Assembly: GCA_019104865.1 (NCBI GenBank)
Contig: JAHRWZ010000102.1
Span: 19,393 to 83,392 of the forward strand
Source of the DNA: Castellaniella sp.
Lineage (GTDB): Bacteria; Pseudomonadota; Gammaproteobacteria; Burkholderiales; Burkholderiaceae_B
Direction of reading: 5' to 3'
DNA length: 64,000 nt
Under the pieces are notes generated by a model that saw only the letters and a list, made by a program, of their open reading frames with translations, did not search any database and had not been told where the DNA came from. The position numbers and the translations under genes are program-made. Positions 9,814 to 18,650 of the stretch are shown piece after piece (within the stretch, counting starts at the first letter, position 1; every line of letters begins with the position of its first letter).

Positions 9814-10362
9814 TCACCGGGCAAACAACGTGCCCACCGACTGGAAATGCCGCCGGTAATAGGGACTGTCGAGCGAATCGATACGTACCTGGCCCCCTGT
9901 GGATGGCGCGTTGATGAAGCGGCCATCGCCCAGATAGATGCCCATGTGTGAATTGGGCTGATTCAGGGTATCGAAGAACACCAGATCCCCCGGCTGCAGG
10001 GCCCTGCGGGACACCGGTCGGCTCAGACGCGCGATGTCATCGGTATTGTGCGGCAGCGCCGTGTGCGTGGCCGTCGCGAACACATACTTCACCAGCCCGC
10101 TGCAATCGAATCCCCGCACGGGGCGGGCGCTGCCGTAGCGGTATTGCGTATCCAGCAGGCTGAGCGCCGTCATCACCACCTCCGTGCGCTGCGCGGGGTC
10201 GATCGGCTGGATCCTGGCCTCGGTCCGCCGCGACCCTGAAGGGCCCGCGCACGCGGCCAGCAGCACGCACAGGCCGCCAACGAGCGCATTGCGCAAGACA
10301 GCCCAGGTCCGAAAACGGGCGCCAAAGCTGGCGTCAATTAGCTTAATAACTAAAATAACCAT
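9814..10362 (-). CDS. NlpC/P60 family peptidoglycan hydrolase, lipoprotein
   Basis: Predicted outer-membrane-anchored cell-wall endopeptidase cleaving stem peptides. Counting from the ATG at 10362, the lipobox LLAAC puts the lipidated cysteine at residue 38. The catalytic Cys87 lies in FDCSGL, the catalytic His139 in SHMGIYLG, and Asn151 in FINAP would be the third polar residue. The first 21 codons come from an AT-rich stretch that looks intergenic. A TTG start at 10296 would give a normal 16-residue lipoprotein signal and may be the real one. Divergent from tsdB. Confidence 0.85.
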   Translation of the reverse strand: MVILVIKLIDASFGARFRTWAVLRNALVGGLCVLLAACAGPSGSRRTEARIQPIDPAQRTEVVMTALSLLDTQYRYGSARPVRGFDCSGLVKYVFATATHTALPHNTDDIARLSRPVSRRALQPGDLVFFDTLNQPNSHMGIYLGDGRFINAPSTGGQVRIDSLDSPYYRRHFQSVGTLFAR

Positions 10363-10411
10363 GCTTATAATGTCGAGATATATTCAATTCAATCAACATC
10401 CGGGGAGACGA

Positions 10412-11128
10412 ATGAAGCGGAACAGAACACCAACGCGCGGCCTCCGATGGGGACCATTGCTGGCAGGGTGCCTGACTTTGTCGGCGTTGTCCACCGCACA
10501 GGCCGACGCGCTGCTGGATCAGGGCAAGCAGATCTACACCCAGGGCGTGTCTGGCACCCCCGCCTGTGTCACCTGTCATGGCGCACGGGGCGAAGGCTCG
10601 GCCGCCGCCAATTTCCCCTACCTGGCTGGCCAGGGTGGCGCCTATCTGGAGGAACAATTGAAGGCTCTGGCCGATGGCAGCCGCCAGAACCCGATCATGA
10701 AACCCATCGCCTCCGCGTTGTCCGAACCCCAACGTCACGCGGTGGCCACCTATGCAGCGTCCCTGCCCCGTCCCTGGGATGCGGCACAATTGGCGGCCAA
10801 GGCCCAGACCTACCCCGACGGCAAGGACACCGGCGCCTGGCTGGCCAACCGGGGCGACTGGTCAAAGCAGGTGCCAGCCTGTACCCAGTGCCACGCGGCC
10901 GGCGGCATCGGGGTCGGCAGCCAATTTCCGGCCATTGCCGGCCTGAGCAAGACCTACATCATCGAACAGTTCAATCTGTGGCGCCACGACCAGCGGCCCG
11001 CCGGGCCCGGTCAAGTGATGGGAAACATCGCCAAACGACTGGCGGAACCTCAGATCGAGGCCGTCGCCACCTATTTCGCCGGCCTGCCCCAGGCAGCGGT
11101 CCCCCAAGCATCCGGAGCCACACCATGA
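10412..11128 (+). CDS. tsdB: Diheme cytochrome c4-like electron acceptor of thiosulfate dehydrogenase (TsdB)
   Basis: Periplasmic diheme cytochrome, 238 residues. Residues 1-31 are a signal peptide (cleavage near AQA-D). Heme sites are ACVTCH at 51-56 and ACTQCH at 156-161, arranged as two similar halves as in cytochrome c4. The gene overlaps tsdA by four bases (ATGA). This c4-like gene immediately before tsdA is the known tsdBA arrangement, in which TsdB accepts electrons from TsdA. The ATG at 10412 follows a GGGGAG ribosome site; an upstream in-frame ATG lies in the AT-rich promoter region and is less likely. Confidence 0.88.
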   Translation: MKRNRTPTRGLRWGPLLAGCLTLSALSTAQADALLDQGKQIYTQGVSGTPACVTCHGARGEGSAAANFPYLAGQGGAYLEEQLKALADGSRQNPIMKPIASALSEPQRHAVATYAASLPRPWDAAQLAAKAQTYPDGKDTGAWLANRGDWSKQVPACTQCHAAGGIGVGSQFPAIAGLSKTYIIEQFNLWRHDQRPAGPGQVMGNIAKRLAEPQIEAVATYFAGLPQAAVPQASGATP

Positions 11129-12081
11129 AACTGATTTCCCTCAGCATCTGGGCCGTCAGCGCATTGGCCTGCGGCTCGGCGCTGGCGCAGCAAGCCCAGC
11201 CTGCACAAGCCGTGGAGGCCAAGACCACAGCCGCCCCCCAGTTCACGCCACCGCCCGCCGACGCGATCCCAGAAGGGCCATTCGGCGATGCCGTGCGACG
11301 CGGCCAGGACATCTTCCTGCACACAGGAAAATTCGCCTCGCAATACGTGGGCAATTCCCTGAACTGCGCCAGCTGCCACATGGACGCCGGACGCCAGCCC
11401 GGTGCCTCGCCAATGTGGGCGGCCTACGTCCTGTATCCCGCCTACCGGGCCAAGAACGGCCACGTGAACACGTTGGCTGAACGCCTGCAGGGCTGCTTCC
11501 AGTTCAGCATGAACGGCAAGATGCCGGCTGCCGACAGCCAGACGATCGTCGATCTGGAAAGCTACATGTACTGGATGGCCAAGGGCGCCCCCACCGGCGT
11601 CAAGCTGGCCGGACAGGGCTTTCCCGCACTGCCCAAGCCCGCCCAGGAACCGGATTACGTCCGCGGCCAGAAGGTATTCGAGCAGCATTGCGCGCTGTGC
11701 CACGGCGCCCAGGGCCAGGGCCAACACGATGCCACCGGCCGCATGGTCTTTCCGGCGCTGTGGGGTGATGATTCATTCAACTGGGGCGCGGGCATGCATT
11801 CCGTCAGCACGGCGGCGGCCTTCATACACGCCAACATGCCCCTGAGCCGTGGCGGCACCCTCACCGAACAGGAATCCTGGGATGTGGCCTACTACATGGA
11901 CGGACACGACCGTCCCCAAGACCCCCGTTATGCGGGCGACCTGCAGGCCACGATCAAGGAACACCACGGCGGGAAGAACGACCTGTACGGCCGCGAGATC
12001 AACGGCAAGGTCCTGGGTGCGGACTCGCCCCCGGCAGGTGGGCGTCTGACCGGCCACGCACCCGCGAAATCCACGCAATAA
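11125..12081 (+). CDS. tsdA: Thiosulfate dehydrogenase / tetrathionate reductase TsdA
   Basis: Periplasmic diheme cytochrome that couples two thiosulfate molecules to tetrathionate. The 318-residue protein has a signal peptide (cleavage near ALA-Q21), heme site 1 NCASCH at 80-85 and heme site 2 HCALCH at 188-193. The TsdA hallmark LQGCFQFSMNG is present, with Cys124 as the unusual axial ligand of the active-site heme. Translational overlap with tsdB supports the assignment. It allows thiosulfate to be used as an auxiliary electron donor. It ends eight bases from the convergent response regulator gene. Confidence 0.9.
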   Translation: MKLISLSIWAVSALACGSALAQQAQPAQAVEAKTTAAPQFTPPPADAIPEGPFGDAVRRGQDIFLHTGKFASQYVGNSLNCASCHMDAGRQPGASPMWAAYVLYPAYRAKNGHVNTLAERLQGCFQFSMNGKMPAADSQTIVDLESYMYWMAKGAPTGVKLAGQGFPALPKPAQEPDYVRGQKVFEQHCALCHGAQGQGQHDATGRMVFPALWGDDSFNWGAGMHSVSTAAAFIHANMPLSRGGTLTEQESWDVAYYMDGHDRPQDPRYAGDLQATIKEHHGGKNDLYGREINGKVLGADSPPAGGRLTGHAPAKSTQ

Positions 12082-12088
12082 GCGCGCA

Positions 12089-12784
12089 TCAGGGTGGGGA
12101 TTGGCCGGCCAGCTCCAGCCGATACCCCACCCCATACACGGAGCGGATCAGTTCGTCCCCCGGACGCACAGCCGCCAGCTTGCGGCGTAGATTTTTGACA
12201 TGGCTGTCGACCGTGCGGTCCGTGACGATTCGGTGATCGTCATACAGCCCGTCCAGGACCTGATCCCGCGAGAAAATGCGCCCAGGCTGGCTGGCCAGCA
12301 GCGCCAACAGGCGAAACTCGACGGGCGTCAGATCGAGACTCACCCCATCCAGACAAGCCCGCCAGGCATCCGGTTCGATCCGTAAACCCTGCTTGGCATC
12401 GCGGGCCCGGCCGTTGCCTGAATCCCCTTCGACCCGACGCAGGACCGCGCGCACCCGGGCCACCACTTCACGGGGACTGTATGGCTTGCAGATGTAATCG
12501 TCCGCCCCCAGCTCCAAACCCAGCAGGCGGTCGATCTCCTCGGTCCGGGCGGTCACCATGATGACCGGGATCGCGGCATGGCCACGGATATCGCGGCAGA
12601 CATCCAGTCCGTCGCGTCCGGGCAGCATCAGATCCAGCAGCACCAACGAGGGCTCCCATTCGCGCACCAGATCCATGACCTGCAAGCCATTGTCCACACA
12701 GCGCACCTCGTAACCCGCCGCTTCCAGATAGGTGCGCAGAACCTCGGCCAGCTTGGGTTCGTCTTCGACGACGAGAATCTTCAT
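12089..12784 (-). CDS. OmpR/PhoB-family response regulator, BaeR-like
   Basis: DNA-binding response regulator, 231 residues. The receiver domain has the acidic pair Glu7-Asp8, phosphoacceptor Asp51 in LVLLDLMLPG and conserved Lys near 101 in ICKPYS. The C-terminal winged helix (about 135-225) ends with the characteristic TVDSHVKNLRRKL and VYGVGYRL segments. The start MKILVVEDE at 12784 shares a base with the stop of the kinase gene (TGATG). The closest described relatives are BaeR-type regulators of envelope stress and efflux; that specificity is inferred only from overall similarity. Confidence 0.92.
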   Translation of the reverse strand: MKILVVEDEPKLAEVLRTYLEAAGYEVRCVDNGLQVMDLVREWEPSLVLLDLMLPGRDGLDVCRDIRGHAAIPVIMVTARTEEIDRLLGLELGADDYICKPYSPREVVARVRAVLRRVEGDSGNGRARDAKQGLRIEPDAWRACLDGVSLDLTPVEFRLLALLASQPGRIFSRDQVLDGLYDDHRIVTDRTVDSHVKNLRRKLAAVRPGDELIRSVYGVGYRLELAGQSPP

Positions 12785-14184
12785 CAGGACTCCTTCCCCG
12801 GGACGGCAGGCCATGTGATGTGGATCGCCAGCCCACCCAGCGCGGATGGCGACGCCGCGATCCGCCCGCCATGCGCCTGCACGATGCGGCGGCAGATCGC
12901 CAGCCCCAAGCCGGCGCCGCCATGCTGGCGACTGCGCGAGGCCTCGGCCCGATACAGACGCTCGAACAGCCTGGGCAGGTGTTCCGCCCCGACACCGGGC
13001 GCGCTATCGGCAATTTCCAGTTCGATCGCGTCGCGTGTCCGGCAGGCCAGTATCTTTACCTGACCCGGGCTGTCGGTGTAGCGCAGACTGTTCTCCAGCA
13101 GATTGCTCATGAGCTGCAACAGCCGTTTCTCATCGCCTTGCAGCGCCAGGCCCGGTTCGATGCGCACATCGATCGACAAGCCGCCGCGCTGAAAACGATC
13201 CCGCACGGCATCGACCGCTTGCGCCACCAGGACACTCAGGTCCACTGGTTTCATGTGATAGTTCAGCGCACCCGCATCGGCCAGGGACAATTCGTAAAGG
13301 TCGTCGATCAGGTCGCTGAGCTGCTTGACCTCGTGGGCGAGCGACCCCAGCGCGCCCGCATCCAGTGGACGCAGCCCATCCTGCAGCGCCTCGATCTCGC
13401 CGCGCAACACGGAAAGCGGGGTTCGCAGCTCGTGCGATACATCCGCCATCAGTTCGCGACGCCATTGTTCATGGCGTTCCAGATTGTGCGCCAGCCGGTT
13501 GAAGTCCCGCGCCAATCGGCCCAGTTCGTCGGGCGTGCCCACACGCACCCGTGTCTGATAGTCGCCGCTGGCGAGCCGATGCGTGGCCCGGGCCATCCGC
13601 CGCACCGGCACAAGCAGGATCCGGGCCAGCAACAGGCTGACCACGGCAGCCAGCAGCACGGACAGCCCGACGATCACCCAGGTCGCGCGTAGCTGTCGGG
13701 CCTGGAACTGGCGGTCGATCTCGTCGTTGACGGCTCTGGACACGAGCGGCGGCGTCATGAGCCAGCCCACTGTTTGACCCTCGACCACGACTGGCACCCG
13801 CCGGATGTCGGCGCCAGGCCGCGCGCGCGGCCCCGCCAGCCAGTCGCCCTGCGCATCAACCAGGGTGACGCGCAGCGGCTGCGCCCCATGCGGGTGTTCA
13901 CCGAGGGGCAGATCGCGCCGCGACAGACGCAGGCTGCGCCACCAGCGGTCCTGGCGGCCCGCCAGGAACTGCCAGCCCCCCGATTCCGCGTAATCGGACG
14001 CGAGCAACTGGGACAAGGTATCCAGGCGCTGATGCTCGCGTTCCTGGACATAGTCGTCGAAACCGCTGTCGAAGCTGTAGCGCACCGCCATGCCCATGGC
14101 CAGCGCCACCGCGAGGCACGTCGCCAGAATGGCCAGAAACAGCTTGAACGTGATGCTGGATCGCAATTGTCCTTCTCCAACCAT
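12784..14184 (-). CDS. Sensor histidine kinase, BaeS-like
   Basis: Inner-membrane sensor kinase, 466 residues. One transmembrane helix lies near residues 12-35 (FKLFLAILATCLAVALAMG), followed by a periplasmic region of about 130 residues. A second helix near 165-190 is followed by a HAMP domain, the H-box DVSHELRTPLSVLRGE near residue 250 and an HATPase domain with N-, G1- and G2-type boxes (NLLENSLRY, GAGLGLAI). The partner regulator gene follows with a one-base overlap. The YadGH-like exporter genes are divergent 87 bases away and are plausible targets. Confidence 0.92.
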   Translation of the reverse strand: MVGEGQLRSSITFKLFLAILATCLAVALAMGMAVRYSFDSGFDDYVQEREHQRLDTLSQLLASDYAESGGWQFLAGRQDRWWRSLRLSRRDLPLGEHPHGAQPLRVTLVDAQGDWLAGPRARPGADIRRVPVVVEGQTVGWLMTPPLVSRAVNDEIDRQFQARQLRATWVIVGLSVLLAAVVSLLLARILLVPVRRMARATHRLASGDYQTRVRVGTPDELGRLARDFNRLAHNLERHEQWRRELMADVSHELRTPLSVLRGEIEALQDGLRPLDAGALGSLAHEVKQLSDLIDDLYELSLADAGALNYHMKPVDLSVLVAQAVDAVRDRFQRGGLSIDVRIEPGLALQGDEKRLLQLMSNLLENSLRYTDSPGQVKILACRTRDAIELEIADSAPGVGAEHLPRLFERLYRAEASRSRQHGGAGLGLAICRRIVQAHGGRIAASPSALGGLAIHITWPAVPGKES

Positions 14185-14271
14185 GCTCTATGATGTCAGG
14201 CAGATGTCCTGTTCCCTGGCGCCCGCCCGCCGGATCACCGGACAAGCAACCGGCCTGCCAACGAGACATTC

Positions 14272-15219
14272 ATGACGACATCTCCGGATGAATCCGATCC
14301 GATCATTGCCATTCGACAGCTCGGGAAGACCTATGCCTCGGGGCACCGCGCACTCGACGCGGTCGACCTGACGATCCGCGCAGGGGAAATTTTCGCCCTG
14401 CTGGGCCCCAACGGCGCCGGCAAGACGACACTCATCAGCATCGTCTGTGGCCTGGTCAACCCCACCAGCGGCACAGTCAGGGTCGCAGGTCACGATATCG
14501 TACGCGACTATCGGGCCGCCCGCTCCGCTATCGGGCTCGTGCCCCAGGAACTGACCACCGACGCCTTCGAAACCGTCTGGGACACCGTCAGTTTCACGCG
14601 GGGCCTGTTCGGCAAGGCGCCCGACCCCGCCGGCCTGGAACGCATCCTGCGCGCTCTGTCACTCTGGGACAAGCGCAACAGCAACCTCATCACGCTGTCG
14701 GGCGGGATGAAGCGCCGCGTCATGATCGCCAAGGCCCTGTCGCACGAACCGTCGATCCTGTTCCTGGACGAACCCACGGCGGGCGTGGACGTGGCGCTGC
14801 GCAAGGACATGTGGAATCTGGTGCGCTCGCTGCGGGCGACCGGAGTGACCGTCATCCTGACGACCCACTACATCGAGGAAGCCGAGGAAATGGCGGACCG
14901 GATCGGCATCATCAATCACGGCCGGCTGCTGCTGGTCGAGGAAAAGTCCCGCCTCATGCGCCAGCTGGGGCAGAAATTCCTGACCGTGCACCTGCGCGAC
15001 CCCCTGCCGGGGCTGCCGCCCGGCCTTCAGGACTGGCCGCTGGAACTCGGCACGGACACGCGCCAGCTGCGCTACCGCTACGAATCGCCCCAGGCTGGCG
15101 AAGCGGTCCCCGCCCTGATGGCTGCGCTGCAGTCCAACGGGCTGACGGTGACCGACCTGGAAACCGAGCAGCGCTCGCTGGAAGACATCTTCGTCGACCT
15201 GATCGGGAGACCCGCATGA
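14272..15219 (+). CDS. ABC-2 exporter ATP-binding protein, YadG-like
   Basis: ATPase of a two-gene ABC-2 exporter, 315 residues. Walker [10 protein letters not shown] spans residues 45-53, the signature is LSGGM near 143, Walker B is [12 protein letters not shown] and the switch histidine is in [13 protein letters not shown]. The C-terminal 80 residues after the ATPase core are typical of the YadG/CcmA group. The stop overlaps the permease start by four bases. The substrate is unknown. The neighbouring BaeSR-like genes suggest induction by envelope stress, but that is only positional inference. Confidence 0.9.
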   Translation: MTTSPDESDPIIAIRQLGKTYASGHRALDAVDLTIRAGEIFALLGPNGAGKTTLISIVCGLVNPTSGTVRVAGHDIVRDYRAARSAIGLVPQELTTDAFETVWDTVSFTRGLFGKAPDPAGLERILRALSLWDKRNSNLITLSGGMKRRVMIAKALSHEPSILFLDEPTAGVDVALRKDMWNLVRSLRATGVTVILTTHYIEEAEEMADRIGIINHGRLLLVEEKSRLMRQLGQKFLTVHLRDPLPGLPPGLQDWPLELGTDTRQLRYRYESPQAGEAVPALMAALQSNGLTVTDLETEQRSLEDIFVDLIGRPA

Positions 15220-15977
15220 ATCTGCGCGCCATCCAGGCCATCTATCGTTTCGAAATGGCGCGTACCCGGCGCACCCTGATGCAGAGCATCGTCGCGCCGG
15301 TGATCTCCACGTCGCTGTATTTCGTGGTGTTCGGCACCGCCATCGGGTCGCGCATCCAGCACGTGGGCGACGTCAGCTACGGGGCCTTCATCGTGCCGGG
15401 ACTGATCATGCTGTCGTTGCTCACGCACAGCATCTCGAATTCGGCCTTCGGGATCTATTTCCCGAAATTCACAGGCACCATCTACGAGATCCTGTCCGCC
15501 CCCATCTCCTATGGGGAAATTCTCCTGGGCTATGTCGGCGCCGCCGCCACCAAATCCATCATCCTGGGCGTCATCATCCTGGCGACGGCTGCTTTGTTCG
15601 TACCGCTGCGGATCGACCATCCGCTGACCATGATGGTTTTCATGATCCTGACAGCCTTCACCTTCAGTCTGGCGGGCTTCATCATCGGCATCTGGGCCGA
15701 CAATTTCGAAAAACTGCAGTTCGTGCCGCTGCTGATCGTCACCCCGCTGACTTTTCTGGGAGGCAGCTTCTATTCCATCGACATGCTGCCGCCCTTCTGG
15801 CAAAAAGTGACACTCTTCAACCCTGTGGTGTACCTGGTCAGCGGATTTCGCTGGAGTTTTTTTGGACTGGCCGACGTCAACGTCTGGCTGAGCCTGGCGG
15901 TGACCATGCTGTTCCTGGCGGTCTGCCTGGCCATCGTTGCCTGGATCTTCCGCACCGGGTACCGGCTGCGGCCGTAG
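15216..15977 (+). CDS. ABC-2 type exporter permease, YadH-like
   Basis: Membrane subunit of the exporter, 253 residues with about six transmembrane helices, for example around residues 22-45, 57-78 and 105-130. ABC-2 family features include [21 protein letters not shown] before the fifth helix. The start overlaps the ATPase stop (ATGA) and no separate ribosome site is needed. Length and hydropathy match the YadH family. It is convergent with the aminotransferase gene 18 bases away. Confidence 0.9.
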   Translation: MNLRAIQAIYRFEMARTRRTLMQSIVAPVISTSLYFVVFGTAIGSRIQHVGDVSYGAFIVPGLIMLSLLTHSISNSAFGIYFPKFTGTIYEILSAPISYGEILLGYVGAAATKSIILGVIILATAALFVPLRIDHPLTMMVFMILTAFTFSLAGFIIGIWADNFEKLQFVPLLIVTPLTFLGGSFYSIDMLPPFWQKVTLFNPVVYLVSGFRWSFFGLADVNVWLSLAVTMLFLAVCLAIVAWIFRTGYRLRP

Positions 15978-15995
15978 GGGCCGCGCGGAGTGGAC

Positions 15996-17123
15996 TTACT
16001 GGATGCGGTCCAGGGCCCGGGCCAGGGTATCCACCGTACGTTGAACGTTGTGCAGCTTGTCCAGCCCGAACAGGCCGATACGGAAGGTCTTGAATCCTTC
16101 CGGCTCGTCGCAGGCCAGCGGCACGCCGGCGGCGGCCTGCAGCCCGGCCTCGGCGAATTTCCGCGTGGACTGGATGCCGTCGTCGGTGGTGTAGCTGACC
16201 ACCACGCCCGGCGCTTCGAAACCAGGTGCCGCGACGCTTTTGAAGCCGCGCTCGCGCAGCAGGGCGCGCACGGCATCCCCCAGCTGCTGTTGTTCGGCGC
16301 GCACCCGGTCGTAGCCATAAGAGTCGGTTTCGGCCATGACGTCCCGCAGCACGATCAGGGAATCGGTCGGCAGCGTCGTGTAGTATGCATGGCCACCCTT
16401 TTCATAGGCTTCCATGATCCCCAGCCACTTGCGCAGGTCGCAGGCGAAGCTGGTGCTTTGCGTGGAGTCGATGCGCTGGCGGGCGGTCTCGCCCAGCATC
16501 ACCAGGCCGCAGCAGGCCGAGGACGTCCAGCCTTTCTGGGGCGCCGAGATCAGCACATCCACATGCGTGTCGCGCATGTTCACCCAGATCGTGCCCGAGG
16601 CGATGCAGTCCAGCACGAACAGCCCGCCCACCGCATGCACGGCATCGGCGACCCGGCGGATGTAGTCATCGGGCAGCATGATGCCCGATGCCGTTTCCAC
16701 GTGGGCCGCGAACACGACGTCCGGCTTGAATTCTTTCACGGCCGCGACGACCTCGTCGACGGGCGGCGGGGCGAAATACGGCTGATTGCCCGGTTCCACC
16801 GGACGGGCCTTCAGCACGCGGGATTCGGACGGGATGTCGCCGGCCTCGAAGATCTGTGTCCAGCGATAGCTGAACCAGCCATTGCGGATCACCAGGCAGC
16901 GTTTGCCGGTGGCGAACTGGCGAGCCACGGCCTCCATGCCGAAAGTGCCGCTGCCAGGCACGACGATGGCCGAATGGGCGCCATACACCGATTTCAGCGT
17001 GCGCGAGATATCCCGCATGACGCCCTGAAACGACTGGGACATATGGTTCAGCGCGCGGTCGGTATAGACGACGGAATATTCCAGCAGACCCTCCGGGTCG
17101 ACTTGGGGGAGCAATCCTGGCAT
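15996..17123 (-). CDS. Class V aminotransferase, alanine/serine-glyoxylate type
   Basis: PLP-dependent aminotransferase of fold type I, 375 residues. Lys197 in ISAPQKGWTSS is the Schiff-base lysine. The VVPGSGTFGMEAV loop near residues 54-66 binds PLP phosphate, and LDCIASG near 171 carries the aspartate that pairs with the pyridine nitrogen. The ATG at 17123 follows GGAGAAGCTC and is preferred over an upstream in-frame ATG at 17210. The exact amino donor (alanine, serine or another amino acid) cannot be read from sequence. A perfect 20-base palindrome lies upstream of the gene at 17202. Confidence 0.87.
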   Translation of the reverse strand: MPGLLPQVDPEGLLEYSVVYTDRALNHMSQSFQGVMRDISRTLKSVYGAHSAIVVPGSGTFGMEAVARQFATGKRCLVIRNGWFSYRWTQIFEAGDIPSESRVLKARPVEPGNQPYFAPPPVDEVVAAVKEFKPDVVFAAHVETASGIMLPDDYIRRVADAVHAVGGLFVLDCIASGTIWVNMRDTHVDVLISAPQKGWTSSACCGLVMLGETARQRIDSTQSTSFACDLRKWLGIMEAYEKGGHAYYTTLPTDSLIVLRDVMAETDSYGYDRVRAEQQQLGDAVRALLRERGFKSVAAPGFEAPGVVVSYTTDDGIQSTRKFAEAGLQAAAGVPLACDEPEGFKTFRIGLFGLDKLHNVQRTVDTLARALDRIQ

Positions 17124-17201
17124 GAGCTTCTCCGGTGTGAGGACGCCCCGATTGTAGTCCAGGGGTTGGACGCGATTGCGAACCGCCGCAAACGCCAGCC
17201 A

Positions 17202-17221
17202 TGACCCCATGAATGGGGTCA
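17202..17221. promoter_or_regulatory. 20-bp perfect palindrome in divergent intergenic region
   Basis: Nine-base arms TGACCCCAT and ATGGGGTCA separated by GA. It lies 79 bases upstream of the aminotransferase start and 149 upstream of the EAL-HDOD start. The size and symmetry fit a dimeric regulator operator. No regulator gene is adjacent. Confidence 0.45.
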
Positions 17222-17369
17222 GTCCCGCCGATCACTCTGACCGGCGACTCCCTATAATGTCATGCGCCCCGGTCCGTGATGGCCGACGAACCATGACAAT
17301 AAAAGATTCGAATCGCCTGCCCTGAAAAGGCCTCTCGCCTGTCTGGCAAGCCCCCGTCGAGGAGTAAGC

Positions 17370-18650
17370 ATGGAGACCACCCTGACGTCCGATCCCCGGC
17401 CTGAAACCGGGGAAGACACCCAGGAACCGCTGCCGCCTTATCTGATCCGCCGCGAACCCGTGCTGGATCAGAATCGCGGCCTGCATGGCTATCGATTGAA
17501 GATCCTGTGGGCCACGGAGACCCCCTCGAATCCCGATGCCGGCGCCGCGCTGATCGAATCCGCGCGCGCGCATGGAGTCAACAACTTTCTGGCCTATGCG
17601 CCGCACTGGATCGACGGCACCCCGGCCCTGCTGCGCAACGTCTTTACGGCAACCCTGCCGCGCAACCGCTGCTACATCGAATTTCCCGAGTCGCTCGAAA
17701 TCACGCCGGAACTGATCCCGTCGCTGCAGGGGCTGGCGCATGCGGGCCTGAAGTTCTCCCTGCGCGGCGATCTGGCCGCCCAGCCCGAGCGCAGCGCCCT
17801 GACACCCTTCTGCAAGGTGGTGTGCTTCGATCCGGGTTTCAGCACAAAGGCCGACATCTTCCGCCAGAGCTTCCAGCACAAGCAGGCAGGCCGCCTGTTG
17901 ATGGCCGCCAATGTGCCCGACAAGGCATCCCTGGACAATTTTCTATTGTTGGGTTTCACCCTGTTCCAGGGACGATGGCCCTCCGATCTGGTGTCGGCTG
18001 CATCGCTCACACCCCGCCAGAAGACCCTGCTGCGCCTGATCACGCTCATCATGGGCGAGGGCGAAGCGCCCGAGATCCAGGCCTGCCTGCAGCAGGATGC
18101 CGAGCTGGTCAAGACCCTGCTGGACATGGTCAATACCCCGGCCTACGGCCTGAGCCAGGAAGTCGAATCCCTGAACCAGGCCATCATGCTGCTGGGCCGG
18201 CGGCAGCTTCAGCGCTGGATCCAGGCGCTGATGTACACGGAGTCCGGCCGGCCGGCGGGCTATCTGTCCTCCACGCTGATCCAGGCCAGCGCCCGCGCGC
18301 ATCTGATGGAATCCCTGTCGACCCTGCGCCACCCCGAACAGACCGTCCGCGCAGAAGCCGCCTTCACCACGGGCATGCTATCGATCATGGACCAGTTGTT
18401 TCAAAGCACTATGGCGGATCTGCTGGCCCAGGTGCGCGTCGACGTACCCGTGCGCGAAGCGCTGCTCAAGCGCGAGGGTCCGCTGGGGCCCGACCTGCGG
18501 CTGGCAGCGCTTATCTTCCCCTCGGACCGCGACGCCGAGGAAAACCCCGCACCGCTGCTGCACGCCCTGGGCGTCAGCGCGGAACAGCTCGCCCCCCTGA
18601 TCCAGGAATCGTTCACCTGGGCGCACAGCATCACCCGCGCCGCGCCATGA
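17370..18650 (+). CDS. EAL-HDOD (YuxH-like) signalling protein
   Basis: 426-residue protein with an N-terminal degenerate EAL-like half (about 20-210) and a C-terminal HDOD domain (about 215-410). The N-terminus RREPVLDQNRGLHGYRL resembles the start of YuxH-type EAL-HDOD proteins, but the metal-binding catalytic residues of active c-di-GMP phosphodiesterases are not recognisable, so it is probably non-catalytic. The HDOD part includes LVKTLLDMVNTPAYGLSQEVESL. The start follows GAGGAGTAAGC. Its stop overlaps the start of benE by four bases, an unexpected partner. Confidence 0.8.
   Translation: METTLTSDPRPETGEDTQEPLPPYLIRREPVLDQNRGLHGYRLKILWATETPSNPDAGAALIESARAHGVNNFLAYAPHWIDGTPALLRNVFTATLPRNRCYIEFPESLEITPELIPSLQGLAHAGLKFSLRGDLAAQPERSALTPFCKVVCFDPGFSTKADIFRQSFQHKQAGRLLMAANVPDKASLDNFLLLGFTLFQGRWPSDLVSAASLTPRQKTLLRLITLIMGEGEAPEIQACLQQDAELVKTLLDMVNTPAYGLSQEVESLNQAIMLLGRRQLQRWIQALMYTESGRPAGYLSSTLIQASARAHLMESLSTLRHPEQTVRAEAAFTTGMLSIMDQLFQSTMADLLAQVRVDVPVREALLKREGPLGPDLRLAALIFPSDRDAEENPAPLLHALGVSAEQLAPLIQESFTWAHSITRAAP

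Noticed and set aside
10447..11124. Upstream extension of the TsdA frame through tsdB.
   Set aside because: It is an alternate-frame reading of tsdB; TsdA needs an N-terminal signal peptide, which begins at 11125.
13774..14193. Plus-strand open frames opposite the sensor kinase and many other long antisense frames.
   Set aside because: High-GC codon bias creates long mirror frames. None shows domain motifs, and all lie opposite well-supported genes.
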